This document shows, in pieces, positions 1-13,300 of a DNA stretch of 64,000 bases. The stretch lies in assembly GCF_037176765.1 (NCBI RefSeq), contig NC_090023.1, positions 144,122,366-144,186,365 of the forward strand, in the 5' to 3' direction. The DNA is from Anolis sagrei (Eukaryota > Chordata > Lepidosauria > Squamata > Anolidae). A program made the translations under genes and the position numbers. Within the stretch, counting starts at the first letter, position 1. Each line of letters begins with the position of its first letter. The notes beneath the pieces were generated by a model. The model made no database searches, was not told where the DNA came from, and saw nothing but the letters and a program-made list of their open reading frames with translations.

Positions 1-196
1 CATCTTAATCTATTGTTTAATGAACTTGGTAATGTATCTGTATAATGTGTTTTAATGATTTTCTACTGTTTTAATTGTAACCCTTGTTGTTTATATATTG
101 ACAGTATCACATGATGCTTACGTGAGGCCGCCCTGAGCCCCCCTTTGGGGGGAGAAGGGCGGGGTAGAAATACATGTAATAAATAAATAATAGATA
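1..196 (+). repeat. 3' end of a LINE (L2/CR1-like tail)
   Basis: An AT-rich 3' UTR leads to a GC-rich block with a small hairpin (gagccccccttt..ggggagaagggcgggg) and a run of AATAA units. The same kind of tail follows the L2 open frame at 29.4-29.7 kb. It is cut by the window edge. Confidence 0.55.
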
Positions 197-1637
197 GACC
201 AAATTTCCTTTTTTACTGGTAAACTATTCAACTATTCAACTATTGAGCACTTCAGATGGGTCCCGTTTTCTGCTATTTTGCTAACTATGTATATTGTATT
301 ACCTTGATTTTAGATACAGGTTGTCAGGCTGAAGTTCATGTCAAGTTCATAAATAAAAAAGCACTAATAGAAGAAGTACGGTTTTGGAAAATGTTTATTT
401 GATTGCGATTAAAAATTTTATTGCATCCTCTCTTTCATCAAATAAATACATCCTAGACAATTTACAATAATTAGGTTAGGGTTAATATAAAGTGGTTCAT
501 TCCAGTGAAATCAATTTGACTTTAAGTTTGCCATCACCATTTTTTGCACAATAATTTAAAGAAAACTACCTTAGGTGCAGCTAAACTAATTGGAACACAA
601 CTCAACATATCCTTCCCTTCTATGTCAACAAGATTTTTTTCCTCTCATTGATACCCTTATCTTCCTTCCCTGATAGCTTTTCAAGACTTCTTGTCATCTT
701 ATACATCACTCATCCTTGGGCTTCCTAAGTCACCAGGATATTTGCGTTCGGCACATTGAGAGAAATTTGGATTATAAGTGCTGTTTTCTTCCCAGCTGGC
801 ACACATTTAAGGTAAGGGGATCACGTGGCTATGGCAGGCAGTGCAAAAAGTATTAAAATAAGAGGATTGATTAATTTCAAGATGGCCATCCTAACAGGAA
901 AAAAGGCAACAGGAACAAAGATCCACAGTATTTCTTAATTGAGTTTTAAAGCACATTCTTTCTCCTAAATAATTTTCCAGTCAAACCATTACTGTTAAGT
1001 CAGAATACAGATTAAATTTGGACTAGTAGGATTGAAGCCATCCTGCTGTCGCAAAACGCAAGAATCAAAAGTACTGTTTCATAACAGGAGTCTAAGCAGG
1101 ATGAAAAACCAGGAATAATTCCTGGGAGACGGCATGAAACATGAGGAAAACACCACCCAGTGAACACTAAGACAACATAGATGTGGTACTCTGCCATCCA
1201 ATCAGTATGCTCATCGACAAAATCCCGACAATACTCTAAGCAACAAAGTGAAATGGCACTCTCAGAAGCAGCATATATTTTACTCTTCCAGATTTCCGGA
1301 TAGAAGCAAAGATGCTGACATTCTGCTGATCAAATATTGAACATTTTTAGTATGACTTTTGTAATGTTCAAACTCAGATTCTTGGACATGTTAAGAAGTG
1401 TGTTCTGCCATTACAGAGGCCTTTGAAGCTTAAGACTGGCACATGGGGAACCAGCGGCAAGTACTTGATTCCTCTTTCATCAGGAAGAGGTAGGACTGGC
1501 TCCAGGTCCAAGAGGCACTAGAAAGGCAGTGCCATCTCCTCAATCAGATGGCCCACTTAGGTTTGTCTGGTAGTACCAACCAACCGAGCTACAAGCCGTA
1601 TTAACTGCCCACAATACCAGAGCTATGCTGTCTCTGG
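197..1637. other. No gene seen; intergenic AT-rich DNA
   Basis: No exon, RNA gene or clear repeat border was recognised. Short open frames here have no family features. Confidence 0.5.
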
Positions 1638-1965
1638 GAAGGTAAAGGTTTTCCTCTGACATTAAGTCCAGTTGTGTCTGACTCTGGGGGTTGTACTCAT
1701 CTCCATTCCTAAACCAAAGAGCCGGTATTGTTCATGGACATCTCCAAGGTCAAGTGGTCGGCATGACTGCATGGAGTGCCCTTACCTTCCCACCGGAGCG
1801 GTACCTATGGATCTACTCACATTTGCATGTTTTCGAACTGCTAGGTTGACAGAAGCTGGGGCTAACAGCAGGAGCTCACCCTGCTCCCCAGATTTGAACC
1901 TGCAACCTTTCGGTAAGCAAGTTCAGCAGCTCAGCGGTTTAACCCACTGCGCCACCAGGGGTTCT
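1638..1965 (-). repeat. tRNA-type SINE
   Basis: Shares the body of the copies at 8165 and 25293: gagatgagcacc-type, gtagatcaa-type and catgcaaatgt blocks, ending (minus 5' end) in a tRNA-like head ccctggtggcgcagtggg with a B-box-like gaatc/gttcaaatc stretch. Pol III-type retroposon, minus orientation. Confidence 0.75.
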
Positions 1966-4900
1966 GGGAAACACGGAAGTAATCTAATATGGCAGCTAAG
2001 CCCAGCCAAACAACACTGGTAGGCACTGCAGGCAGTACATTTGTTCTTTAAAATAGGAATCTGAGTTAGAAATTAGAAACAAGCCCTACACCAAGGATGT
2101 GAATTGTTGATACCAGTCCTGAAAAGAGGGAAGAGGTGTTTGCTAAGATCCTTCTTGTCAATGGAACTATGCTAAACTAAGACGAGGAGGGGCAGCAGTA
2201 GGAGAAGAAAAGGACCTGCAGGCTCAAAAACACCAGGGAAAATAGCAGCAAATGCCTTTTCTGTCAGGAATTAAAGCTGCCACTTCACTATTCATGACTT
2301 TTGCGGTCATCTGCTCTGTCACTGTTATGTTCCAGGCAAAATAGGAGAAGAATTCCACATATACATGACATACCCACTATAGAAAGTCACCAGGAAAGTC
2401 ACCCACTCAGTACAAAAAGGTTACAAGAATCCAGTACAAACCCTGAAGATATTGTATTCTGTATAATGTGCAGCTTTAATCTTCAGGGATTACTGATGGA
2501 AAATAAATGTGCCCTATAGTCATGAAGCAGAAATAACAGTTTTCAATTCCTACATTTTTTTTATGACAGTAGTCAAAGGTGCTCCCTAAAACCAGTGCAA
2601 ATTGATTGTCTGCAAAATTAAATGCCCCAAAGAGTCCATGAAATATTACATTTAGTTTGCATTGTTCTTCTCCAAGAGTGGTTCATATATTAGTGTACAA
2701 GTGTTTTTGGACTCCAGGGGAGATACAAATTCCTTTGGAAAATGATGAAATTCAAGAAGGAAATCTTCATTCTACCTCATATATTAAAGATAACACAACA
2801 TTCTGAACTCATACATTGTGAGGTATTTACAATGTGATGTGACAGACCCAACATAACAATACATTTGCTTCTCTCTCTCTCTCTTAAGCTTGTGTAGCAT
2901 TAGAATCAAGAGTGAACTGTCGCCAAGAAGTGGACCAAATGTATTAAATGTAAGACATAGAGAACAATGAGTGACAGAAGGGCAAAAGCAGTAAAGAGGA
3001 AAGAATGAAGATCAATGGTTGAAGAGAAAGACAACAAACTGAGCAGAGATGAAATACCACATGTAATGGGAATGGGTAAACAGACCAGATGTATTCCTTT
3101 CATAAAACAAAGTGATTAAGAAAAAAAATCAACAATATTGATGAAATTCAAACAAAAATGTAAGGTATCATCTTCTATTTTCCATAAGACTATCTTACTA
3201 GTTTGAAGCAGTGCTAGTATTGTTTAGCACTTAGGTTGTACATTATCTCATAAGCAGATATGAGTTACCATAACACTGCTCCATTCCATAATGTTGGAGA
3301 CAAAACAAGAAAACCATCATATGTTTCTTCCGCAAACCATCCACAGTCCTGGAAACCAGAGTTTATCAAAATACCTCAGTGGTATATATACATATATAAA
3401 TACCAATATATAATTCATGGCAAATACTTAATCATAAAAATCAAATTCATCAACTTCTGTTATTTGAGTTTACAGCAAACAGTTATTTTACATATCCTAT
3501 GAGTAATCGCTATTTGATGTGTAGGTTTTATACTGTCCCTTAGATTATACAGAGCTCTCAATTTATAAAAACTAGGGATTTGCATATATTGTTATAAGTG
3601 TTGGTTATCTTCGTCACATTTTGCAAGATAGAAGAAGCAAACACAGGCAAGTCAAACTGATTGCTCAAGAATCAGCTGATGACATTTTATTTGTTAATTT
3701 ATTATGTTGGGTTTTGATCACCCACTGAAGTTATTATTTTTTTCACATTTCTTTCAAAAGCCTAAATGCATTCAACAGTTAAGTAGTGCAGCATCAGCCA
3801 AAGAACCAAAGGGCAAATTAAGGTGGACATTTCAGATCTGATGATCAATCTGCAGTATACATACATTTACAGGAAATAAGGAAAACGTTATTTGCATTTA
3901 GTCACTAAATTACATATCTGTATGTTTTTATAGTTATACATGGTCAGAACTTCTCTACAATATATCAAGGATTGCTTGGGGGGCTGGTTTCTAATGCTGA
4001 ATGTGATCATTTGATCATTATTGCTATTTTTCATATTTTAATAAACTAGTTAGTGTGACTGTTGGCTATGATTATTTGTTCTTATTGTACTTTTATTGCT
4101 TCTTACTTTGTTAGCTGCCTAGGAACAGAAGTTTATGTTAGAAGATATAGCATACTGCAAAAATAGTGTGTATTTGAGGCAGACAACTATGGGAGGCTAA
4201 AGGGCTACATTAGCCCCCGGGAGACTTTTAGCCCCCTAATGTCTCAACACACCCTAGGGGCTGTGGAGAGGCATTTTTGCTATGTTTCACGTCATACTTA
4301 GCCATTTTATACTCATGAGAGTCCCCTTTTCAACACAGGAGATAACTGGAAATGAATTCTAGTTTGTTTGTTTTTTTAAAAAGACCTTCTCTGGGAATGC
4401 AATGGCACAGGAGATCACCAAGGCATGAGCCTTATTTCCCCCCTCTTTTTATCAACACTCACTATAACATTAAAAGTGTAACTCCCTTCCTAAATTCAAT
4501 AGATCTTCACCATCTGCTCGATTTCTGAGAGAAAAGGAGGACAGGATTTTAATGGCATAAAATGATTAAGGATGACATGCTGCTTCTAATGTCTAATGAC
4601 AGGACGTATTTCATATTTCACCTGGACATCCCCTCTTCAGACAACAGGACAAATTCCGTGCCTAAGTATTTTCTTGCACCAATATATTCAATTCTTGAAA
4701 AGCTGGAGGTCCTTGCAAAACATTTTGAGTATTTTCTTTCCCGTTTACAGGCTCCTGTGTACCTTGGGAATATCTCGAGTATATAGGAACTTTGCCAAAC
4801 AAATTGTTTATTAAAGAAAATAATCTAACATTAATTATTCTCTATTATTCTGAGAATACAGACGTCTTTATCACCTCCTTAGAGTATATATTAAGGAAAT

Positions 4901-5640
4901 GGGAAGAAAATTTGATTTTGCTCACATTTTAAAAACACTGATTTATCTGTTATTCATGAAAACAGCTATCAAAAGCCAACTCAACATAACAAAACAGATA
5001 CAATATTCCCTGATTGAAGTCATCTCCCATTTTCCTAGATTCAGTACCTAAGAACTAACAAACATAAAAATGGCTCTAGAGCACAATGGCCAAAACAGTC
5101 ACTTAGGCTCTCGCAAGGAGTTTGTATTTGTCACCTTGAATTTTTTACTCTCTTGAAACAGGATCATATAACAAACTAATTTTAAAAGCCCTTTCTGTTT
5201 GAACATGTTTGCAGTTTGCAACACAGAATGATGGGAGAGACTAATCTAAAGTGGTTTTTTGGTTCTCACATATACTTTCAGGGTAATTTAATATAGGTCT
5301 CTGTCCTTCCAGCGGCTAGAATATCACCCTGATGATACAGTATCCTGGGGAATGATAAGACTGAGTGACTGGATTCTTGAACAGCAGCATTCCAGGTGTG
5401 CAAATCCTATGCTGCAATATTTCTTTCCATTATGAAGCCTGCAGCACTAAGAAGCAACTCTATCTTCCACAATTATTTTGATTATCTAATCAGAAACTTC
5501 TATATTTCTCTTGACTATACTTACCCTGTATATTCAGGTATAAGTCTAGAAATTTTAGACAAAAATCAACCCAAAAAACTGGGTCAACTTATCCATGCGT
5601 CAATGTGAGTTCTATACCTTAATTCATAACAAAGGAACTA
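1966..5640. other. No gene seen; ST3GAL5 downstream flank
   Basis: AT-rich sequence with a short CT run near 2872-2884 and small open frames without recognisable domains. Distal ST3GAL5 3' UTR could reach into the right part, but nothing marks its end. Confidence 0.45.
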
Positions 5641-5837
5641 CAGGAAGTACCGAGTTACAAACAGCTGACTTACATACAGGGTTAGTCAAAATGCATAGGC
5701 CAATAAGCCATTCAATTGAATGGCTTATTGGCCTATGCATTTTGACTAACCCTGTATTATTGTTCTGACTTAAACACAAATTCACCTTCAGAACAAACCT
5801 TCAGAAGCTATCTTGTTCATAACCCAAGGACTGCCTG
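5641..5837. mobile_element. Tc1/mariner-like MITE, interrupted by a 78-bp palindrome
   Basis: The ends CAGGAAGTACCGAGTTAC and AAGGACTGCCTG are imperfect inverted repeats flanked by TA on both sides. Related copies lie at 13859-14277 and near 62223. The palindrome at 5677-5754 is inserted within it. Confidence 0.6.
5677..5754. mobile_element. Perfect 78-bp palindromic MITE, copy 1
   Basis: Two 37-bp arms (starting CAGGGTTAGTCAAAATGCAT) are exact reverse complements around AATT, flanked by TA/TA. It is identical to 34046-34123. TA duplication points to a Tc1/mariner transposase; no coding copy is in the window. Confidence 0.85.
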
Positions 5838-5934
5838 TATCCTTTTTCTGAGTAGACTATCCTCCTCATTCTCCACTGCTGAGCAGTTTCTGGCCTTTTC
5901 AAATACCTGGGTAGGAAAACAGAGGCGATGGAGA

Positions 5935-6060
5935 AGGCTAGCCCTACTGTCCATAGAATGACTCTCAACTTATACTCGGGTTATATCAAAACCCATCATT
6001 TCATCCCCAAAACCTGTCCTCGACTTAAATATAAGTATATGATACAGGAAATGTATGTAA
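5935..6060. repeat. Diverged 'ATACTCG..ATATAAG' repeat
   Basis: Contains cttatactcgggttata and cgacttaaatataag blocks like the fuller copy at 47448-47711; borders unclear. Similar old pieces lie at about 53880-54090 and 54270-54385. Confidence 0.4.
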
Positions 6061-6077
6061 ATGACGAGAGGAAAGTT

Positions 6078-6090
6078 GGGGGGGGGGGGA
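6078..6090. repeat. Poly(G) tract
   Basis: An uninterrupted G run; another occurs at 6271-6283. Both lie in the presumed distal 3' flank of ST3GAL5. Confidence 0.9.
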
Positions 6091-6874
6091 GACTTACATT
6101 AGATGCTCTGCAGAATTTTTAAAAAGCAAGAATGAATCTCTTGCACTTGCTTTGCCCTTGTTATATTCTTTGCAGATCAGAATGCATCCATTTTGGAGAG
6201 AAATATTTTGAAATATGTGTTGTTAAATGAACAAATACAGGGAAAGATATCAAAAATATGTTCCAATGTTGGGGGGGGGGGGGGTGTTTTACTGTATATT
6301 GTTTTGCAACCATGGGATTGTTTCCTCAATGCAAAGCAAATTATTTTCATTCTTTGCAAATGCAACATGCTATTTTCTAACACCTCACAACCATACACCT
6401 TAATCTATTTGTTCCAGTGGAGTCAGGTGAAATCTAGCAATTATTAAAGGCAACAACCTCAGAACCGGAAGTGGATGTTGCATTTCCTGGCCATATCAGG
6501 GGAAAGCTGCTCTGCAATCCTTTGGTTTTGCTACTGAAGAGATTCATGCACAATGAACATGAAACAGGTGAGAGGTAAGGTTTTGCGGAAGGCTAGGCAT
6601 GCAACCTCTTTACCCAAAAATGAGTCACATAAGCAACACATTCTGAATATTTTCAAGCCAGAAACATTTACAGTAGTATGAAGAACCACATGATATTTTC
6701 TTTCATTGTTTAGGTAGCATGTACTAAGCATAGTGTTCTTTAGAATTAAAGATAACTTATGAACATTTCTCCAAAAATCAAATATGCAATCATGAAATTT
6801 CCTTTATACACACACTTCTTGTAAAAAGCAAATATGTGCCACTTTGGTACATAAATACTGGCAACTCAAGAGGC

Positions 6875-6950
6875 TCAATGGGCTGAGTCCCTTCGGGGAG
6901 AGAGGGCAGGTTATAAATAAAGTATTATTATTGTTATTACTAATAAACAT
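6875..6950 (+). repeat. Short LINE/SINE 3' tail
   Basis: gagtcccttcggggagagagggcaggttataaataaag is the generic lizard LINE tail (pyrimidine/purine hairpin, then TATAAATAAA), followed by an ATT microsatellite. Confidence 0.55.
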
Positions 6951-7057
6951 GGAGATAAAGGGTTCTTTAGGGTAGCCTGCATGATGGAAACACTGAGAAG
7001 GTCTCTCCCAGAAAGGAGGAACATGCAAAATCCAATGTTTAGACTCATTTTCAACTA

Positions 7058-7321
7058 TTAGCTTGACTTGTTGCAGTAGGTGCAAAGTATTCCTCCACTG
7101 AGATCTCTCACAACTCCCTCTTTGATCAGCTTCTGAAGAAATTTTGTTTCTGTAGTCACATTGTGCATTGTCTGTTCATTCATCGCAGCCATGCAAAGAT
7201 TATCATAATAATGCAACCGTGTATTGGGTTGACTAAGATCGTATCCAAATCCAGCTAAACTCACTTCATCACATAAATGCGTCGCCAAGACAACTGCCGT
7301 CACTCCAATAGTGGGCACGTT
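7058..7321 (-). CDS. ST3GAL5: ST3GAL5 last coding exon (sialylmotifs S and VS, stop)
   Basis: Starts AAC-GTG after CCTTTAG and encodes [20 protein letters not shown] onward to the stop TAA at 7060-7058. It contains motif S, HYYD and the HNVTTE VS motif. The 3' UTR lies to the left. No poly(A) signal could be chosen with confidence, because most minus-strand AATAAA strings there are in A-rich or repeat DNA. Confidence 0.96.
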   Translation of the reverse strand, partial: NVPTIGVTAVVLATHLCDEVSLAGFGYDLSQPNTRLHYYDNLCMAAMNEQTMHNVTTETKFLQKLIKEGVVRDLSGGILCTYCNKSS

Positions 7322-10300
7322 CTAAAGGGAGTAAAAAAATCACATTCCCTAATTAGAATAGAATTCTGCTATGCTGAAAATCAAGACATTGCTAGCAAAT
7401 ATATTCCACTGAGTAAAATAGTTTTAAACTGCTGTGATTTTGTGATGTGGTTTTATATGCTTTTATGGTTTTAACCTGGATTGTTACAATATTAATGTTG
7501 TTTAATACTGTTTTAATATTTGTATAATTTAAGTTGTATTGAAATGCTTTTAGTTGTGAGCTGCTTTGAGTCTCCATATGCAGAGATAAAGCAGGATATA
7601 AATAAACAAAATAAATAAACAAACAAACAATACATATAATTCCTTATTACATTTTTATCAGAACAGAAAAATGAAGAATGTGTATCTTATTACTATCCCA
7701 TACTGCAATATCAGAATGTGCAGACAATATTTAGTAGGCAATTACAAAATTATCTCCAAAATACTTTTTGTCCTCCCTAATTTGTACTTGATGATACAAT
7801 TCTCCCAGTGCCTCAATGATTTCTCCTTGTCACAGAGGGCAGCTGATCGACAGAAAAGCCAAGCAATCAATTATGCTATTCCCTGTTATGATAATTTTAA
7901 CATACTGTATTTTCTCAATTCTAAGACCCACATTTTCTCCCCCATAAACATCTATTAAAACAGGGTACATCTTAGAATTTAATGGAGACTAGAATCTATT
8001 CATTTTAGTTTTATCATATCACTGTAACATTTCCTTCTTGATACTATAATCGTCAAGAATTATGATCAAATGAAGATTAAGAAGAACTAAAATAATTCCC
8101 AATACAGTGGTCTCCAGATATTTATAAATGTATATTTCAATTTTTTAACAAAATGATTGATAGAAGTTTCTCCTGACATTAAATCTAGTCGTGTCCGGCT
8201 CTGGGGTGTGGTGCTCATCTCCATTCCTAAGTCAAAGAGCCAGCTTTGCCCATAGACGCCTCCAAGGTCATGTGGCCTGGAGCACCGTTACCTTCCCTCC
8301 GAAGTGGTACCTGTTGATCTACTCACATTTGCATGTTTTTGAACTGATAGGTTGGCAGAAGCTGGGATTAACAGTGGGATTTCACCCCACTCCCCAGATT
8401 CGAATAGCTGAACTTTCAATCAGCAAGTTCAGCAGCTCAGTGGTTTAACCCACTACATCACCAGGGGATGACTGATATCATTAAATAAATTACAAATGAT
8501 ATTATGTAGTGTTTAGCAAGTAGGAGGGCAAAAAAACAGCAGCAACTTCCTTCATTCTTAAGAGATACAGACCTGATCCCATCCCCAAAACTTTGGCCGA
8601 GGTTCTGGGTATTCCAGAATATCCAACGCAGTCTCTTTAATGATTGTTGGATTCAAGATGCGAAGCTGTTTAGGTGTCACAGGTATTTTCTCAGCCACCT
8701 GTTTCCAAAAGAATAGTCGCATCCACAGTGGCTAAATTAAAAAACATAAACAGGATTAGAAAGTTTGGAATTTCTTTAAGACACACAGCATACAATGGAT
8801 ATTGTTTGCAGCAGCTGGATCAGCAACCTATAGATATTTCTCCCAACAATAAGACTTCAGCCTGGGCAAACAAATGGATCAGTGTTGTGCTAGCTGTGCT
8901 TCACAAGACAATAGACACACTCAGAATGTCCAACCAATGAGAAAGTGTTTCGCCCATAAGAAGAGCAAAGTTTGGAAAGAGAAGTTGAGCACACAAAAGG
9001 GAAGAACAGGAGTGCAGAGTCCCAAAGTCAAAAGTGACAAAAAGAAAACGAAAAGAAAGATTTTCTTTACCATATTTCATTGTGTAATAGTCATATGTTG
9101 TACCTCTTTTTAATTGAAAAAAGGGGATGTGACTATTATGCGAAGAAAAAATCTGCCTTTGATTCTCTGCTTTCTATTTTTTAAAAAATTAACTGATTTA
9201 ACTTCGAGACAGGAAGAGGCAGAGAGACAATCCAGCCTCAAAGAAACAGCTCAATTTCTGTTGGTTTGTTTCTTTTTTTAAAAAAAAAAACTATGAAATG
9301 GAGCTCTTTGGAGAAAGAAGAGAAGATCTAGGTTCAATGACCTCCATTTTATAATTTTTAAACTGTCTTGTCTTCAGAGAAAGAAGGAAGGGAGTGGGAA
9401 TCAGTCCCAATTGACTCTGCAACTATTATAAAAGGAACACAAAAATACAAATTTTACCACCCCAAAAATGGGGGTGTGACTGTTATGTGGTGGAAACTAT
9501 TATGTGATGAACTACAGTATATGTATTAACTTTAGAAAAAAAGAAGGAAAGCCTTTAGAAAAGGGGTAACAAATACAGCACAGATATAGGGAAGGGATAA
9601 GAAATCTTCTAATAAAAGAGATGAAGAACACAAGTTAAAGGGAAACAACTCAGTGACACAGAATACTTTGCCATTCAGTCAGAGGACAAAGAGAAACAAA
9701 GGGGGAGAGTAGATTTGGTGGTTTAGGACATGAGTGCTGGATGGAGAGGGTGTGCTTCCCACCAAGTTACTCAGCTCTGGAACATTCCAGTTGGGAGCAG
9801 GTGGAAAACCCCATTGGTGTGAGATACAGAGATCACAAAAAGAAACTGTTTTCTACACACTCTTCTTATAGGAGCCCAGTCCACTATCTCACTCATTTTC
9901 TTGGCTTTTGTCTAGCTGGAATAGTTTTGCAGCATTGGCCTTTGAGATGGTGAAGGAGAGCTACAGAAAGAGCATGCAGCAGCGTGTGCAGTAAAACTGC
10001 CATAAAGCTTGACCTCAGTAAGAACTGTGTGTAGCACAGCCTAGAAAACAGCTTGCTCACAAATCCCTTACTTAGCATGGGTGAAGAGCAAAAACAGGGG
10101 GGAAAGCAGATTAACTTGCCTGACTAAGTAGCCTTGTATGTTGAACAGATTTGGAAATAGTGCCCTCAAAATAAAATCCTAAGGAAAGTGAGGAAATACT
10201 CTCACTCTACCTATTCAACTTGTATGCAGAACACATCATGCGATGTGCGGGGCTGGATGAATCCAAGGCTGAAGTTAAAATTGCTGCAACAAACATTAAC

Positions 10301-13300
10301 AACCTGGGCTATACAGATGATACCACTTTGATGGCTGAAAGCGAAGAGGAGCGGAGGAGCCTTCTAACCAAGGTGAAAGAAGAAAGTGAAAAAGCTGGGT
10401 TGCAGTTACACATCAAGAAAACCAAGATGATGGCAGCCAGACTGATTGATAACTGGCAAAGAGGGAGAAAACATAGAGGTAGTGACAGACTTTGTATATC
10501 TAGGAGTGAATATTATTGCAGACACAGACTGTAGCCAGGAAATCAGAAGACATTTACTTCTTGGGAGGAGAGCAATGATCAATAGCAATAAAAAGTGAAG
10601 AGTAGAAACATCACACTGGCAACGAAGGTCCACATAGTTAAAGGAATGGTATTCCTCGTAATAACCTATGGGTGTGAGAGCTGAACCATAAGGAAGGTTG
10701 AGCAAAGGAAGATAGAGGCTTTTGAACTGTGGTGTTAGAGGAAAATTCTGAGGGTGCCTTGGACCAGAAGAAGACCAAACCAGTCCATACTCCAGGAAAT
10801 AAAGCCCAACTGCTCATTGGAGGGAAGGATATTAGAGGCAAAGATGAAGTACTTTGGCTACATAATGAGAAGACAGGAAAGCTTGGAGAAGACAATGATG
10901 CTGGGGAAAATGGGGCAGGGGGAGGAAGAGGAGCAGACCAAGGGTAAGATAGATGGATGGCATCCTTGAAGTAACTGGCTTGACCTTGAAGGAGCTGGGG
11001 ATGGCAACCGGAAATGACAGAACAATAAACAACAAAAGGAAAGTGAAAGCTGTTGGGAGGAAAATCAAACTGGAAAGAAGAAACCTTCAAGTGGTCCCTA
11101 GAAGATTCAAATGTTTTTATTTCCAGTAGGCCTTTGCTATCCACAGGGAGAGATTCCAGGACTGTGGATACCAAAATCTGTGGATGTTCTATGAAAGGGC
11201 AAAATCAATGTTTACTTTTTTTATTTTAAAGAACATTTTCAAAGCATGAAATATTAAATCCAATGAGGCAGAATTTATGTATATGGAGGGTGGACTATAT
11301 TTATGCAAAGTTTATGTGACCCAATTGTTGCTTAATATTCATTTTGCATAAACAGTTTGCTGAAACACGTTGTACAGTGAACAGTGGGGATTGGGGAGGG
11401 GCATTTAGGAAACACTTCCTGTTTTTCCATGTTATTTCTACTTCATGGACAAAAGTAATGATCAAGAACACATCTACTTCCTTAACTGAATTATACCTGG
11501 ATTCTGAAGTTAACGCAGATGTGGGTAGCAACAGAAACAGGCACCATCACTTTGTCATCCTCCCCTTATGGAGAAGAGCCAAGTTTGAACAGGACTCAGA
11601 TGGGGCTAACTAAGTACACAACCAGGTTTACTCCATCCTCCTCTCTTCTACACAGAAAAGCATGAGAGGAGCAAAGGGACTGAGCCACAGTACACTGGGG
11701 ACCCACTAAAGAAAAATCTGTTGGTATTATACAATACCCATTATCCTTAAATTTTGCACGTATCTTCCACTAACAGGCATAAATATGTCTGTCATAAAAA
11801 CAAAATGTTGAAGAATCAAAACATCAATGTCATTCGACTTTCATATGTTTTCCATCAGTGTGGAAACTGTAGTTGAAAGTTCCAATTTACATTCAGAATA
11901 GAACTTCTGAATGTAACAAATAATACTATTTATTAGTCCCTATTCATTAACTTTTCCAAATTGATTCAAAGGACAAACTCAAAATCCTTCAAATTTTGTA
12001 TAAGATTTAAAATGTAGAACAGTGAAAAATCCTAGACTTTCCATTGAACATTTGCAATGCAGAGCAGGTCATGAAAAAGTTCAATTTTCCAGTCAAGCAT
12101 CTCTTCCCCCTTTTCCTTCTGGCACCAAACAAGCCCCATGATCAATCACATGCCGTACAGATTCCCCTTTAGTCTGCCTGGTCCTATGATGCCAAGCTGA
12201 TCTCAATTTCTCTTACAGTGACTTCTCATAATACACTGACTGCTGGATCCAAATACTTGAAAACAAAAGTAACAAGCATTTATGAATAAACAATTTATGC
12301 ATTCTCCCTTTAAATATACAAAAGGGGATACTTCTTTTGTAGCTGACCCTTCCCTGCATTAGGAAGAAAGAATATACTGATTTTTGAATGACCGAATGAT
12401 CTCGATGGACATGTTATATATTATGTACATGCAAGTATAAACTGTGGCATAAGACATTGCCTTTAGGAAGAGTGATGCTACTCTTTTTAGATTTAGGAGT
12501 TCGCTGACATTAAAAACATACTTTGGCCACATCATGAGGAGACAGGAAAGCCTAGAGAAGACAATTATGCTGGGGAAAGTGGAAGGCAAAAGGAAGAGGG
12601 GCCGACCAAGGGCAAGATGGATGGATGGCATCCTTGAAGTGACTGGACTGACCTTGAGGGAGCTGGGGGTGGTAACGGCCGACAGGGAGCTCTGGCGTAG
12701 GCTGGTCCATGAGGTCACGAAGAGTCGGAGACGACTGAACGAATGAACAACAACAACAAAAACATACCAAACTCTATTGTGATAAAGGTATTAAAAGATA
12801 TTTTGAATACCTTTATCACAAGGTATTAGTTTGCTGCATAGCATAACAAGTCAGCTCTCTGCAAAAAGAAAGTAATTCTTTTTTTTTTTGTAGAGCAAAG
12901 AAACTGAACCTCTGAGATTTAGTCTCTATTGTCTTTTTACATTGGCCCTCCTATACAATGCCCACCTCTATGGCTCTACCCAATCACATCACTCAACCAA
13001 ACTGCAGAGTTCCTACCATGACACTCGCCAAACATTCTAGTGATTTATTATTACGCAGCATTCCAAGAATTCTGAGAGCAATCATGTGCATCTACACTGT
13101 AGAATTAATTGAGTTTGACACCACTTGAATTGCCATGGCTCAATGCTATGGAACCCTGGGGGTGGTGAGGTACCAGCATTCCCAGGCATATAAGTCTAAA
13201 GACCTTGTAAAAACTAGAGCATGATTCCACGGCTTTGAGGCCTGGCAGTTCAAGTGGTGTCAGACTCTATTAATTCTGTAGTGTAGATGCATCATTTGAT

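Noticed and set aside
10638-11174. 178-codon minus-strand frame
   Set aside because: Antisense of a BovB fragment; the sense strand carries the known reverse transcriptase C-terminus.
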